A stretch of 64,000 nt of DNA from CAXMST01 sp963712765. GTDB lineage: Bacteria > Actinomycetota > Thermoleophilia > Solirubrobacterales > 70-9. This document shows positions 25,107-33,757 of this stretch, piece after piece. The stretch lies in contig CAVQIX010000005.1 of the NCBI GenBank assembly GCA_963712765.1, positions 372,001-436,000 of the forward strand, written 5' to 3'. Numbering within the stretch: the stretch's first letter is position 1; each line of letters starts with the position of its first letter. Made by a program: the position numbers and the translations under genes. A model generated the notes under the pieces. The model ran no database searches. It was given only the letters and a program-made list of their open reading frames with translations, and had not been told where the DNA came from.

Positions 25107-26972
25107 TCACATGTCCGGCGGCACCAGCGGCTCTGGCACCAGCACCAGCCCCGCGCCCCGCGGCGGCTCCGGCATGCCGCTGAGCAGGGCCCAGGAGCCG
25201 ATTGGGGCGATCGTTATCGCTCCCGGCTCCAGGCCGGCGGTCCAGCCCTGGCCGGCAACCGCCTCGTTGGCGAGCTCGGAGCCGGAGAGCGCCTCGCCGA
25301 TGTGCTGGGCGACGGCGGTCGCACCGGAGTCGACGGCCTCGATCCCACCCGGGCTGACCAGGTGGACCTGGTCGATCTCCTCCGCCCGACCGCGGACGAT
25401 CGCGACCGGGGCCGCGCCAACGCCCGAGACCGTCTCGGCCCAAGTCCCGACCACCGAGCCGCCCTCGTCGTGCCGTTCGGCGGCGACGATCAAAGTCGCC
25501 TCGACCGAGAGGGCGGCGTGGAAGACGCCCTCGGCGAAGCTCGAGGCAGCCAGGCGGGACGGCTCAGAGTCAAGGCCGATGCCACCGCTGAGCTCCTCGA
25601 GGCGGGAAAGGCCCCCGCCAGGCGAGGAGGCGGTGGACCCGACCGACTCGAGCAGCATCACCTCGACCGCCCCGCCCACCGGTTCGGCGATACCGGCCCC
25701 GATCCGCAGCGAGAGCTCAGCCGCCTCGGGGTCCTCGACCGCGACGAGGACGTGCTCGCCGAGCTCGCGGTGGACTTCGGAGGGGGGGCTCACCCCAACC
25801 TTGCTGCGCTCGGCGACGATCGTGGCGACGGTGACGCTGACCAGGATCAGGACGAGGACGGCGTTGACGACGGACTCGCTGAAGAGGCCGATCTCGAACC
25901 CGACGGTGGTCGCGGCCAGCGTCGCCGCGGCCTGCGGCGTCGTCAGTGCGAAGACCAGGCCCGCCTGCGAGCGGTCGGCGCCGAGCAGGGGGCCGGTCAT
26001 CAGCGCCGCGATCCCCTTGCCGCCCAGGCAGGCGACGATCAGCAGCCCCGCCAGGCCAAGGGTCTCGGGCTCGACCATGACCGACGGCTTCAGCAGCAAT
26101 CCAACCGAGACGAGGAAGATCGGCACGAAGACCGCGTTGCCGAAGAAGTCGATCCTGCCCATCAGCGGTCCACGGTTGGGGACCAGGCGATTGAGCGACA
26201 GCCCCGCGAAGAAGGCGCCCACGATCCCCTCGATCCCGAACATCTCCGCGACCATCGCGGCAGCGAGGAAGGCGGCGATCGCCATCACATAGCGGATCGC
26301 CCGATCCGTGCCGAGCAGCCGGAAGCCGATACGGGCAAGCGGCGGGAGGACGAGGAAGGCGAAGACGATGAGGACGGACAGGCCGAGGACGATCTGCAGA
26401 GCGATCTCGACACTGGAGCCGGATCCGGTCTCCGAGCCGGAGACGCCGGCCAAGACGATCAGCGCGAGGGTGTCGGTAAGCACGGTCGCCCCGACGGCGC
26501 TGGCGACGACCGGATCGGAGGCCAGTCCGGCGTTGCGGATCACCGGGTAGAGGATCAGCGTGTGGGAGGCGAGCAGCGAACCCAAAAGCAGCGCCGCCGG
26601 CCAGCCCCAGCTGAGTGCGAGTCCGACGGCGGTGCCGAGCACCATCGGCGCCATGAAGGTGGTGATCCCGAAGAGAATCGCCGAGCGCCGGTAGATGCGC
26701 AGCAGCCCGAGATCGAGCTCGACCCCGGCGACGAACATCAGATACAGCAGGCCGATGGCCCCGAGGTCGGGGATCGTGGTGTTGCCGGCCTCGATCCAGC
26801 CGAGGCCGTTGGGGCCGATCAGAAATCCGCCGATCAACAGGCCGATCAGGCCGGGGACGCGAGCCTTGGAGACGAGCGGCGGCCCGAGGATCACAACCGC
26901 GAAGAGGACGAAGAACTCCCAGGGAGCCCCCTCGGGAGCGTCAACGGTGATCGCGGCCAGCGCGTCGCTCAT
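25107..26972 (-). CDS. CPA2-family cation/H+ antiporter with UspA-like tail
   Basis: A 621-aa protein. Residues about 15-390 form a Kef/CPA2 transporter with roughly 12 helices: GPNGLGWI, LGAIGLLYLMFVAGVELDL, ASAVGATVLTDTLALIVL (ion-site Thr-Asp) and GIEGIVGAFFAGLSLNRLVP. The last 210 residues are soluble (HVLVAVEDPEAAELSLRIGA, TLIVAAERHDEGG, PVAIVRGRAEE), resembling tandem universal-stress-type domains that could bind nucleotide and gate transport. The ATG overlaps the stop of the upstream solute-binding lipoprotein gene (ATGA), so the pair is co-translated. K+/H+ or Na+/H+ exchange is predicted. Confidence 0.9.
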   Translation of the reverse strand: MSDALAAITVDAPEGAPWEFFVLFAVVILGPPLVSKARVPGLIGLLIGGFLIGPNGLGWIEAGNTTIPDLGAIGLLYLMFVAGVELDLGLLRIYRRSAILFGITTFMAPMVLGTAVGLALSWGWPAALLLGSLLASHTLILYPVIRNAGLASDPVVASAVGATVLTDTLALIVLAGVSGSETGSGSSVEIALQIVLGLSVLIVFAFLVLPPLARIGFRLLGTDRAIRYVMAIAAFLAAAMVAEMFGIEGIVGAFFAGLSLNRLVPNRGPLMGRIDFFGNAVFVPIFLVSVGLLLKPSVMVEPETLGLAGLLIVACLGGKGIAALMTGPLLGADRSQAGLVFALTTPQAAATLAATTVGFEIGLFSESVVNAVLVLILVSVTVATIVAERSKVGVSPPSEVHRELGEHVLVAVEDPEAAELSLRIGAGIAEPVGGAVEVMLLESVGSTASSPGGGLSRLEELSGGIGLDSEPSRLAASSFAEGVFHAALSVEATLIVAAERHDEGGSVVGTWAETVSGVGAAPVAIVRGRAEEIDQVHLVSPGGIEAVDSGATAVAQHIGEALSGSELANEAVAGQGWTAGLEPGAITIAPIGSWALLSGMPEPPRGAGLVLVPEPLVPPDM

Positions 26973-27796
26973 CGGCTCGACCTCAGCAGTGGCACTTCCG
27001 GCGCCCCGTCGGTGATCTCAGATCCAAACCACTCCTCCGACAGCGCTCCGAGCGTGCCGTCGGCATCCAGCGCCCGGATCGCGCTGCCGACCGCCTCGGT
27101 GTTGGACTCACTGCCCTCCGGAAGCGCCGCCGCGATCGTCTCGGTGGTGTCGAGCTTGGCGGCGACATGGAGCGCGCCGTCCGATTCCTCGGCGACTGCC
27201 GAGGCGGCGGGCAGATCGAGGATCGCGGCATCGACGTTGCCTTCCGCCACCGCCGCGAGCACCTCATCCTGATCGGCGCCGACGAGCACCGTTGTGTTGG
27301 GATCGATCATCTGGTCCAGATCCTCCTCGAGTGTGGTCCCTGTCTCGACCGAATAGGTCAGATCCCGCGCGGTCTCGAGGTCGGGAACCTCGAGGTCCGC
27401 GTCGGTGAGCAGCGCCGGGGGCGCGACCAGGTAGGGGTCGGAGAAATCCAGGACCTGGTCGCGCTCGTCGGTCGGCGTGATCTGAGAGAGCGCCAGGTCG
27501 GCATCGCCGAGATCACCGCCGGTCAGCTCCGCGAAGGGGACCTCGACCACCTGCAGCTCGTCGAGCCCGAACCGGCTCACGAACTCGGTCGCGAGCTCGA
27601 ACTCGAATCCCCCCGTCGGCTCGGCTGCGACGCCCTCCCAGAAGCCCGCCGTCGGGACCTCCGCGGTAGCGACCGTTAGCTTGCCCTCGATCGCGGGCTC
27701 GAAGCTGCCGGCGGCCCCATCCTGGGCAACACCCCCGCAGCCGGTGATCCCCAGCAGCGCCCCGATCAAAGCGAATGTGGCCAAGCACCGACTCAC
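26969..27796 (-). CDS. Solute-binding lipoprotein (SBP family 3)
   Basis: A 275-aa exported lipoprotein: hydrophobic lead, lipobox LGITGC at about residues 15-20, then a family-3 periplasmic-binding fold (LTVATAEVPTAGFWEG, FEFELATEFVSRFG, ADLALSQITPTDERDQVLDF, then YLVAPPALL and a C-terminal lobe). Such proteins normally capture amino acids for ABC importers, but no permease or ATPase is nearby. Instead it overlaps a CPA2 antiporter by four bases. It may act as an extracellular sensor subunit for that antiporter, which is inference from gene linkage. Confidence 0.87.
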   Translation of the reverse strand: MSRCLATFALIGALLGITGCGGVAQDGAAGSFEPAIEGKLTVATAEVPTAGFWEGVAAEPTGGFEFELATEFVSRFGLDELQVVEVPFAELTGGDLGDADLALSQITPTDERDQVLDFSDPYLVAPPALLTDADLEVPDLETARDLTYSVETGTTLEEDLDQMIDPNTTVLVGADQDEVLAAVAEGNVDAAILDLPAASAVAEESDGALHVAAKLDTTETIAAALPEGSESNTEAVGSAIRALDADGTLGALSEEWFGSEITDGAPEVPLLRSSR

Positions 27797-27895
27797 CTGC
27801 TTCTGACTCTATGGAGTCCGGCGAGGTGCAGGCGATTCGTCGCCGGCAGACAGCCGCTCCCGCTCCTGCCGGAGTTCCAAATAGGCTGGGTCCCG

Positions 27896-29227
27896 GTGGA
27901 CGCTCCCGAGACCCACTACGCGCGGAGCGGTGATCTGCAGATCGCCTACCAGGTGGCGGGCGAGGGCCCACTCGACATCGTCTTCGTACCGGCCTACCTG
28001 TCCAACATCGAGTTGTTCTGGGAGATCCCCGCCTTCGCCGGCCTGATGGAGCGGCTTACCTCCTTCTCCCGGCTGATCGTGTTCGATCGGCGCGGGACCG
28101 CGATGTCCGACGGGTTCGCCGGGGCGACGCCGCTGGAGGAGCAGATCGATGACGTCCGTGCGGTGATCGACGCGGCCGGCGCCGAGCAACCTGTACTCGT
28201 CTCGTTCCTCGAGGGCTGCTGCCTGTCGGCCCTGTCGGCGGCCTCCCACCCCGACCTCGTCCGTGCTCTGGTCCTGCTTTCGCCGCAGCCCCGGCTGGTC
28301 GAAGGACCGGGATACGAGTGGGCGCCGAGCGTCTCCGAGCGCGGCGCGATGGTGAAGGCGATCGTTGCCTCTTGGGGCGCCGACTCGCCGGACAACCCGA
28401 TGGCGGTTCTGGTCGCCGGCGAGGACGAACGCCAACGACGCCTGATGGCCCGCGCGCAGCGCCTGTCGATGAGTCCTGCTGCCGCCGCCGCTTCGCTGGC
28501 CCGGATCGGCGAGACAGACGTGCGCGACGTGCTTCCCAGCGTGCAGTGCCCGACGCTGGTCATTCGTCCCGAGGGTGAGGCGTATCTCGACGCGCGCCAT
28601 TCGCGCTACGTCGCCGAGCAGATCCCCGATTCGCGCTACGTCGAGGTTGCGGGCGAAGGACCACTCTTCTTCCGCGAGCCCGACGCGATCGCGGAGAGGA
28701 TCGAGCTCTTTCTGACCGGCGTGCGCCGTCCGGTCGTCAGCGACCGGGTGCTGGCCACGGTGCTGTTCACCGACATCGTCGGCTCTACCGAACGTGCCGC
28801 GGAGCTCGGTGACGAGGCCTGGCGCTCGCTGCTCGCGCGCCACGACAAGGTGGTCCGCGAGGAGGTTGAGCGTCACCGCGGGCGATTCGTGAAGTCGCTC
28901 GGCGACGGAGCGCTTGCGGTGTTCGACGGCCCCAGCCGCGCGATCAGCAGCGCGATCGCTGCCGGCGACCGGATCCGTGACCTGGGCCTGCAGATCCGGG
29001 CCGGTCTGCACACCGGTGAGTGCGAACTGCTCCCCGACGACGACGTCGGCGGACTCGCCGTCCACATCGGCGCTCGCGTCAGCGCTCTCGCTGGACCCAA
29101 CGAGATCCTGGTCAGCAGCACCGTCCGCGACCTGATCGTCGGCTCCGGCCAGATCCTGATCGATCGCGGCGAGCACGACCTCAAGGGCGTACCGGGACCG
29201 TGGCGAGTCTTCGCTGCGGAGCGGTAG
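27896..29227 (+). CDS. Alpha/beta-hydrolase–adenylate/guanylate cyclase fusion
   Basis: A 443-aa protein. Residues 5-275 are an alpha/beta-hydrolase fold (GEGPLDIVFVPAYLSNIELF, FDRRGTAMSD). The nucleophile elbow, normally a Ser-Glu-Gly type, reads VSFLEGCC, so the Ser is Leu and hydrolysis is unlikely. Residues 285-443 are a class III cyclase catalytic domain: VLFTDIVGSTERA with metal Asp, FVKSLGDGALAVFD with Lys and second Asp, GLHTGE, and HIGARV with the transition-state Arg. It probably makes cAMP or another cyclic nucleotide under control of a ligand-binding pseudo-hydrolase. GTG start. Confidence 0.9.
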   Translation: MDAPETHYARSGDLQIAYQVAGEGPLDIVFVPAYLSNIELFWEIPAFAGLMERLTSFSRLIVFDRRGTAMSDGFAGATPLEEQIDDVRAVIDAAGAEQPVLVSFLEGCCLSALSAASHPDLVRALVLLSPQPRLVEGPGYEWAPSVSERGAMVKAIVASWGADSPDNPMAVLVAGEDERQRRLMARAQRLSMSPAAAAASLARIGETDVRDVLPSVQCPTLVIRPEGEAYLDARHSRYVAEQIPDSRYVEVAGEGPLFFREPDAIAERIELFLTGVRRPVVSDRVLATVLFTDIVGSTERAAELGDEAWRSLLARHDKVVREEVERHRGRFVKSLGDGALAVFDGPSRAISSAIAAGDRIRDLGLQIRAGLHTGECELLPDDDVGGLAVHIGARVSALAGPNEILVSSTVRDLIVGSGQILIDRGEHDLKGVPGPWRVFAAER

Positions 29228-29244
29228 GACGCAACAATCAACCC

Positions 29245-29637
29245 GTGGCCCGCGATCCCGACACCAACGTCGTCGGCGGCACCTTGCTGGAGTGCTCTGC
29301 CGACCCGCTGACCGGCTTCTTCCGCGACGGCTGCTGTGCAACCGGTCCCGAGGACGCCGGCAGCCATACGGTCTGCGCGATCGTCAGCGAGGAGTTCCTC
29401 GAGTTCAGCCGCCGCGCCGGCAACGACCTCTCGACCCCGCAGCCGCAGTTCGGCTTCCCCGGGTTGCAGGACGGCGACCGCTGGTGCGTGTGCGCGGCGC
29501 GCTGGCTGGAGGCGCACCGGGCCGGCGTGGCGCCGCCGGTGGTGCTGGCGGCCACCCACGAGCGGTCGCTGGAGGTGGTCCCGATCGAGCTGCTGGTCGA
29601 GAGCGCGGTCGAGCCGGACGAGGCGGCCTCGGAGTAG
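29245..29637 (+). CDS. DUF2237 family protein
   Basis: A 130-aa protein with the family core: LTGFFRDGCCATGPEDAGSH, then VCAIVSEEFLEFSRRAGNDL, PQFGFPGLQDGDRWCVCAAR and WLEA. Conserved Cys and His/Asp positions suggest a metal or thiol site, but no function is established for DUF2237. It starts at GTG 17 bp after the cyclase-fusion stop and is probably in the same transcript. Confidence 0.9.
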   Translation: MARDPDTNVVGGTLLECSADPLTGFFRDGCCATGPEDAGSHTVCAIVSEEFLEFSRRAGNDLSTPQPQFGFPGLQDGDRWCVCAARWLEAHRAGVAPPVVLAATHERSLEVVPIELLVESAVEPDEAASE

Positions 29638-29666
29638 GGCCGACCGCCGGCACCACCGGGGCTTGG

Positions 29667-30021
29667 CTAACCGGTCGCGGCCAACGCGAACGGGTTCCCC
29701 TCGGAGTCCTTGCAGACCGTCCACCGCTCGCCGGGGTGAATCACGGTGCCGCCCAGGTCGCTGACGCGCCCGGCGGCGGACCTCAATGTCGTCGACCTCG
29801 AAGTAGGGGAGCGAGAAGGAGTCGCCTGGACCCTGGCCGCGACCGTGGATACCGACGGCTGCGGCGCCCCCCGCCACGCCCTCGGGCCGGCGGGCGACCC
29901 AACCCTCGCCCTCGGATCCGGATCTCGGCTCGGGTTCAGTGCCGAGCACGCCTCCCCAGAAGCGGAGTGCCCGCTCGGTGTCGTCGGCGGGGAACTCGAC
30001 CAGTGCGAGACGGGCGTCCAT
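29667..30021 (-). pseudogene. Glyoxalase/VOC protein gene with frameshift
   Basis: The first frame from ATG 30021 reads RLALVEFPADDTERALRFWG and continues to LPYFEVDDIE, a normal VOC first half. Around 29778-29784 the homologous reading moves to another frame, giving AAGRVSDLGGTVIHPGERWT and SEGNPFALAATG up to the stop at 29667. A one-base deletion or two-base insertion in a GCCGCCGC-rich run would restore a protein of about 118 aa. It is either a recent pseudogene or a sequencing error. Intact, it would be a small metal-dependent VOC-fold protein of unknown substrate. Confidence 0.75.
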
Positions 30022-30132
30022 GACGCCACCTTAGAGCGGCACGTGCGCGAGGCGAAGCCGGGCGTGATGGAATCCAAGGAGCCGATGACCCGGGACCCTG
30101 GGAGCCGGCGGCGGGCGGCCACATAGAGGCCC

Positions 30133-32454
30133 TCAAAGACGGGATCGCGCTTGCGAGATCTCGCCCGTCGGCGACCAGCCCTCGGCGGCGGCGCGGTCGT
30201 CGCGGGTGTCCCGGGCGGCGCGGTCGTCGTTCGGTGCCGGCGGCTCGAATCCGGCCAGGACCTCGGGGGAGACCGGGGCGCGGCCGATCTCGAGTCCGGT
30301 GGCATCCCGCAGGGCGGCGAGGACCGCAGCGGTCGCGACGACCGCCGGGGGCTCCCCGACGCCCTTGGCGCCGTGGGGCAGCTCCTGAGCCGCTCGCTCG
30401 ATCAGGTCGGTGGAGAACTCAATCGGGGCGTCGGGGGCGGTGGGAATCCGGTAGCTGCCGAAGCCAAGGTCGCTCAGCCGCCCCTCGGGAGCGCGTAGCT
30501 CCTCGAGCAGCGCGAGCCCGATCCCCTGCAGGGCGCCGCCCTCGATCTGGCCCTCGATCGCCGGGGGGTTCAACGCCCGCCCGACGTCCTGGGCGGTCCC
30601 GACCCAGAGCACCCGCGCCACCCCGAGCTCCGGGTCGAGCTCGACGACGATTCGCATCGCGACGACCGCGAAGTCGGTGTGCAGACGCTCGCCCTCGACC
30701 TGGCCGGTACCGGGATGCAGGGGCGTGGTCGGGGGATGGCGATAGGTGCGCTCGGCTTCGATCGTCTCGCCCGCTCCCAGAGGTCGCCCGCCGCGTCGCT
30801 CCAGCTCGCCCCGGATCTCGGCGCAGGCGAGCCCGACGGCACCGGTGGACATCCAGCTCATCCGCGAGGCCGACGAGGAGCCGGCCGAAGCAATACCGGA
30901 GGTCGACGGAGCCACGAGCTCGACGAGCTCGACGTCGAGCTCGCTGCGGACCGCCCGCTCGATCAGCTCGTGCGCGCCCTGACCGACCTCCGCCGCCGCG
31001 CACTCGACCCGGGCGAGCAGCTCGCCGCAACTGCCGGCGCTGAGCCTGACGCGGGCGCTGGTCCGGTCGTCGAAGCCGGCCGAGTAGGCGATGTTCTTGT
31101 ACGCGAGCGCCAGGCCCTCGCCTCGCCGAGGCTCCGGTTCGCCCGGACGGCTCCCTCCCCCGCTGTCGGCCACGGCAGGCGGCGGCTCGAGATCGACGCA
31201 GCGGCGCAGGGTCTCGGCCACCGGCAGCGAGCCCTCGACCCGCTGCCCGGTCGGCAGGTGGTCGCCCGGCTCGAGCGAGTTGATCAGACGCAGCTCGACA
31301 GGATCGAGCCCGAGCTCGCGGGCGAGGCGGTCCATCTGCCCCTCGTGGGCGATGCAGACCTGCGGCACGCCGAAGCCGCGCATCGCACCCGAGGGGGGAT
31401 TGTTGGTGTAGACGGCGTCGCCCTCGATCAGCGCATTCGGGACCTGGTAGGGCCCACAGGCGTGGCTGGCTGCGTTGACGATCACGGCCGGTGAGGTCGA
31501 GGCGTAGGGCCCGGCGTCGAGCAGGATCCGGATCCGCACGCAGACGAGCTCTCCATCGCGGCCCGCGCGGTGCTCGGCCCAGATCCGCGCTGGGTGGCGG
31601 TGGGGGTGGCCGACGAAGGACTCGGCCCGCCCGTAGACCATCTTGACCGGCCGCCCGGTGGCCAGCGCCAGCATCGAGGCGTGGATCTGCAGCGTGATGT
31701 CCTCGCGTCCGCCGAAGGCGCCGCCGACCCCGGCGAGGTGCAGCCGCACCTTCTCACGCGAGAGGCCTAGGCAGGGTGCGATCTGATCGCGGTCGCCGTG
31801 CAGCCACTGGGTCGCCACGTGGAGATCGACGCCCCCGTCGGCGGCGGGCACGGCGAGCCCCGACTCGGGCGCGAGAAAGGCCTGCTCCTGACGGCCGATC
31901 TCGTAGACGCCCGAGACCGAGACCTCGGCTGCGGCCTCGGGATCGCCGTGGCGGATCGTCACCGACCCGGCGATGTTGTTGTGTGGGTCGAGCCCGATGC
32001 CCGGTGCGAGGGGGCGATCCGCGTAGACGGGCTCTGCATGTGGCGCGCGTTCGGGCTCCAGCAGCGGCGCCAGCGGCTCGTAGTCGACGGCGACGGCGGC
32101 CGCAGCGCGCCGCGCCTGGGCGCGGCTCTCGGCGGCGACCAGGGCGACCGGTTCCCCGCAGTAGCGGACCTGCTCGGAGGCGAGCACCGGCTGGTCGGGG
32201 ATCATCACGCCGTAGCGCGGCTCGCCGGGAACGTCGGCGCCGGTCAACACCGCTGCACCGCCCTCGCAAGCGAGGGCGGCGCGAGGGTCGATCCCCCGGA
32301 TCAGGGCGCGTGCATGAGGGCTGCGCACGGTCGCCCCGAACAGCATCCCCGGCACCTCGAGGTCGGCGCCGAACTCGAAGCTGCCGGCGGCCTTCGGGAG
32401 CGCGTCCCGCCGCGGCGCTACCGATCCGAGACGAGAGCTGACCGGCTCGCTCAC
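30133..32454 (-). CDS. Molybdenum hydroxylase large (molybdopterin) subunit, XDH family
   Basis: A 773-aa catalytic subunit. The N-terminal domain (LPKAAGSFEFGADLEVPGML, VRSPHARALIRGID) leads to the Moco-binding domains with GGAFGGRED, SGAMRGFGVPQ and, near the C-terminus, HGAKGVGEPPAV, whose Glu is the catalytic base of the xanthine-dehydrogenase family. The CO-dehydrogenase active-site loop (AYRCSFR) is absent, so this is an aldehyde, purine or aromatic hydroxylase rather than a CO oxidiser. The GTG start overlaps the Fe-S subunit stop (GTGA). It is the last gene of a six-gene overlapping operon that begins with a sulfotransferase, so its substrate is probably an intermediate in that pathway. 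Confidence 0.93.
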   Translation of the reverse strand: MSEPVSSRLGSVAPRRDALPKAAGSFEFGADLEVPGMLFGATVRSPHARALIRGIDPRAALACEGGAAVLTGADVPGEPRYGVMIPDQPVLASEQVRYCGEPVALVAAESRAQARRAAAAVAVDYEPLAPLLEPERAPHAEPVYADRPLAPGIGLDPHNNIAGSVTIRHGDPEAAAEVSVSGVYEIGRQEQAFLAPESGLAVPAADGGVDLHVATQWLHGDRDQIAPCLGLSREKVRLHLAGVGGAFGGREDITLQIHASMLALATGRPVKMVYGRAESFVGHPHRHPARIWAEHRAGRDGELVCVRIRILLDAGPYASTSPAVIVNAASHACGPYQVPNALIEGDAVYTNNPPSGAMRGFGVPQVCIAHEGQMDRLARELGLDPVELRLINSLEPGDHLPTGQRVEGSLPVAETLRRCVDLEPPPAVADSGGGSRPGEPEPRRGEGLALAYKNIAYSAGFDDRTSARVRLSAGSCGELLARVECAAAEVGQGAHELIERAVRSELDVELVELVAPSTSGIASAGSSSASRMSWMSTGAVGLACAEIRGELERRGGRPLGAGETIEAERTYRHPPTTPLHPGTGQVEGERLHTDFAVVAMRIVVELDPELGVARVLWVGTAQDVGRALNPPAIEGQIEGGALQGIGLALLEELRAPEGRLSDLGFGSYRIPTAPDAPIEFSTDLIERAAQELPHGAKGVGEPPAVVATAAVLAALRDATGLEIGRAPVSPEVLAGFEPPAPNDDRAARDTRDDRAAAEGWSPTGEISQARSRL

Positions 32455-32921
32455 GCCCCCTCCTCCCCGCCCCCGGAGGCCGACTCGACCGCGTCGACGA
32501 TCTTTGCGTAGCCGGTGCAACGGCACAGGTTTCCGGCCAGAGCGGAGGCGATCCGCTCGCGGCTCGGCTCGGGCTCGCGGTCGAGCAGCTCGCCGGCGGC
32601 AACCACGATGCCCGGCGTGCAGTAGCCGCACTGCACCGCGCCGGCCTCCGCCAGCGCCCGCTGCAGGCGCGAGCTGCGATCGTCGTCACCGAGACCCACC
32701 ACGGTCGTCACCGCGGCGCCGTCGGCCTGGGCGGCGGGGACCAGGCAGGCGTTGACCGCGACCCCGTCGAGCAGGACGGTGCACGCTCCGCACTCTCCCT
32801 CGCCGCAGCCGTCCTTGGGCCCGAGCACCCCGAGACCGTCGCGGAGGGCGCTGAGCAGGCTGTCGGGGGCCTCAACCTCGACCTCGCGACCGACCCCGTC
32901 GACCTCGAGCTCGACCCTCAT
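32451..32921 (-). CDS. Molybdenum hydroxylase 2Fe-2S subunit
   Basis: A 156-aa subunit with two [2Fe-2S] clusters: a plant-ferredoxin-like N-domain (CGEGECGACTVLLDG) and a helical C-domain with CGYCTPG and LCRCTGY. It carries electrons from the molybdenum centre to FAD. ATG at 32921 overlaps the FAD-subunit stop (ATGA), and its own stop overlaps the large-subunit start. An alternative GTG at 32930 is less likely because the ATG sits exactly on the overlap. Confidence 0.95.
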   Translation of the reverse strand: MRVELEVDGVGREVEVEAPDSLLSALRDGLGVLGPKDGCGEGECGACTVLLDGVAVNACLVPAAQADGAAVTTVVGLGDDDRSSRLQRALAEAGAVQCGYCTPGIVVAAGELLDREPEPSRERIASALAGNLCRCTGYAKIVDAVESASGGGEEGA

Positions 32922-33757
32922 GTCCCGCACCTCGTCAGGGCGCGTGCGACGAGCACCTCTAGGGCGTGGCGGCGGTAGGCAGCCGCGTCGCGATCCCGGC
33001 CTCCTCCCTGCCCCGCTCCAAAGGCCGCCGCGGCAACACGGCCCGGGAGCGAGTCGGCCTCCCGTAGGGAGGCGTGGAGGAGGACAGGAACGGCCGCCTC
33101 CCCCGTCGCCGCAGCCGAGACGAGCTCGCGATCGCGATCTACCCCGACGGCGAGCGAGACGATCGGCCGGCTCGACCCGGCGCGATCGCCGAGCTTGAGG
33201 AACGCCTGGGGGCCGGTGGGGCGGGCGAGGTGGACGGCGACGAGCAGGCTCCCCTCGAGGCCCCGAATCGGCTCCGCGGCCCCACCCCGACCCAGGGAGG
33301 CGAGAGCAACCCGCTCGACGCGCGGCCCGCCCCCGTTGTGGGCGAGGCGGTGGAGCTCGAGCTCGGCTCCAGCAACGAGCAGCGGCGGCACGATGTCGCC
33401 GCGCAGCGGTCGGCTCGCCAGAGCCCCGCCTATCGTGCCCCGGTTCCGGATCTGCCGCGAGCCGACCGCGGTCGCCGCCTCAGCCAGCGCCGGCAGCTGC
33501 CCGGCGAGCGGCGAGTCGATGAGCTCGCTGTAGGTGAGCGTGGCGCCGAGCCGCAGCGTGCCCTCGCCCTCCCCGGCTGAGAAACCGCCGAGCCCTTCGA
33601 GGCGACTCAGGTCGAGGAGCGCCGCCGGCTCGGGGGCGATGCGGCCGGCATTGAGCTCGACCATGACGCCGGTTCCGCCCGCCACCGGGATCGCGCCCTC
33701 GGTCGCCGCGAGCTGCTTGAGCGCCTGCTCGGGCGTGCGCGGCCGCAGCCACCTCAT
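32918..33757 (-). CDS. Molybdenum hydroxylase FAD-binding subunit
   Basis: A 279-aa FAD subunit: MRWLRPRTPEQALKQL, the FAD loop PVAGGTGVMVELNAG, and SRQIRNRGTIGGALASRPL, then a C-terminal CO-dehydrogenase-flavoprotein-like domain. It is somewhat divergent after residue 200. ATG at 33757 overlaps the glycosyltransferase-like gene upstream (ATGA). Together with the two following genes it forms a complete three-subunit enzyme. Confidence 0.92.
   Translation of the reverse strand: MRWLRPRTPEQALKQLAATEGAIPVAGGTGVMVELNAGRIAPEPAALLDLSRLEGLGGFSAGEGEGTLRLGATLTYSELIDSPLAGQLPALAEAATAVGSRQIRNRGTIGGALASRPLRGDIVPPLLVAGAELELHRLAHNGGGPRVERVALASLGRGGAAEPIRGLEGSLLVAVHLARPTGPQAFLKLGDRAGSSRPIVSLAVGVDRDRELVSAAATGEAAVPVLLHASLREADSLPGRVAAAAFGAGQGGGRDRDAAAYRRHALEVLVARALTRCGT

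Noticed and set aside
30133..32454. Aerobic CO dehydrogenase large subunit
   Set aside because: The AYRCSFR active-site loop is absent and the corresponding loop reads SGAMRGFGVPQ, so it belongs to the wider XDH/aldehyde hydroxylase group.
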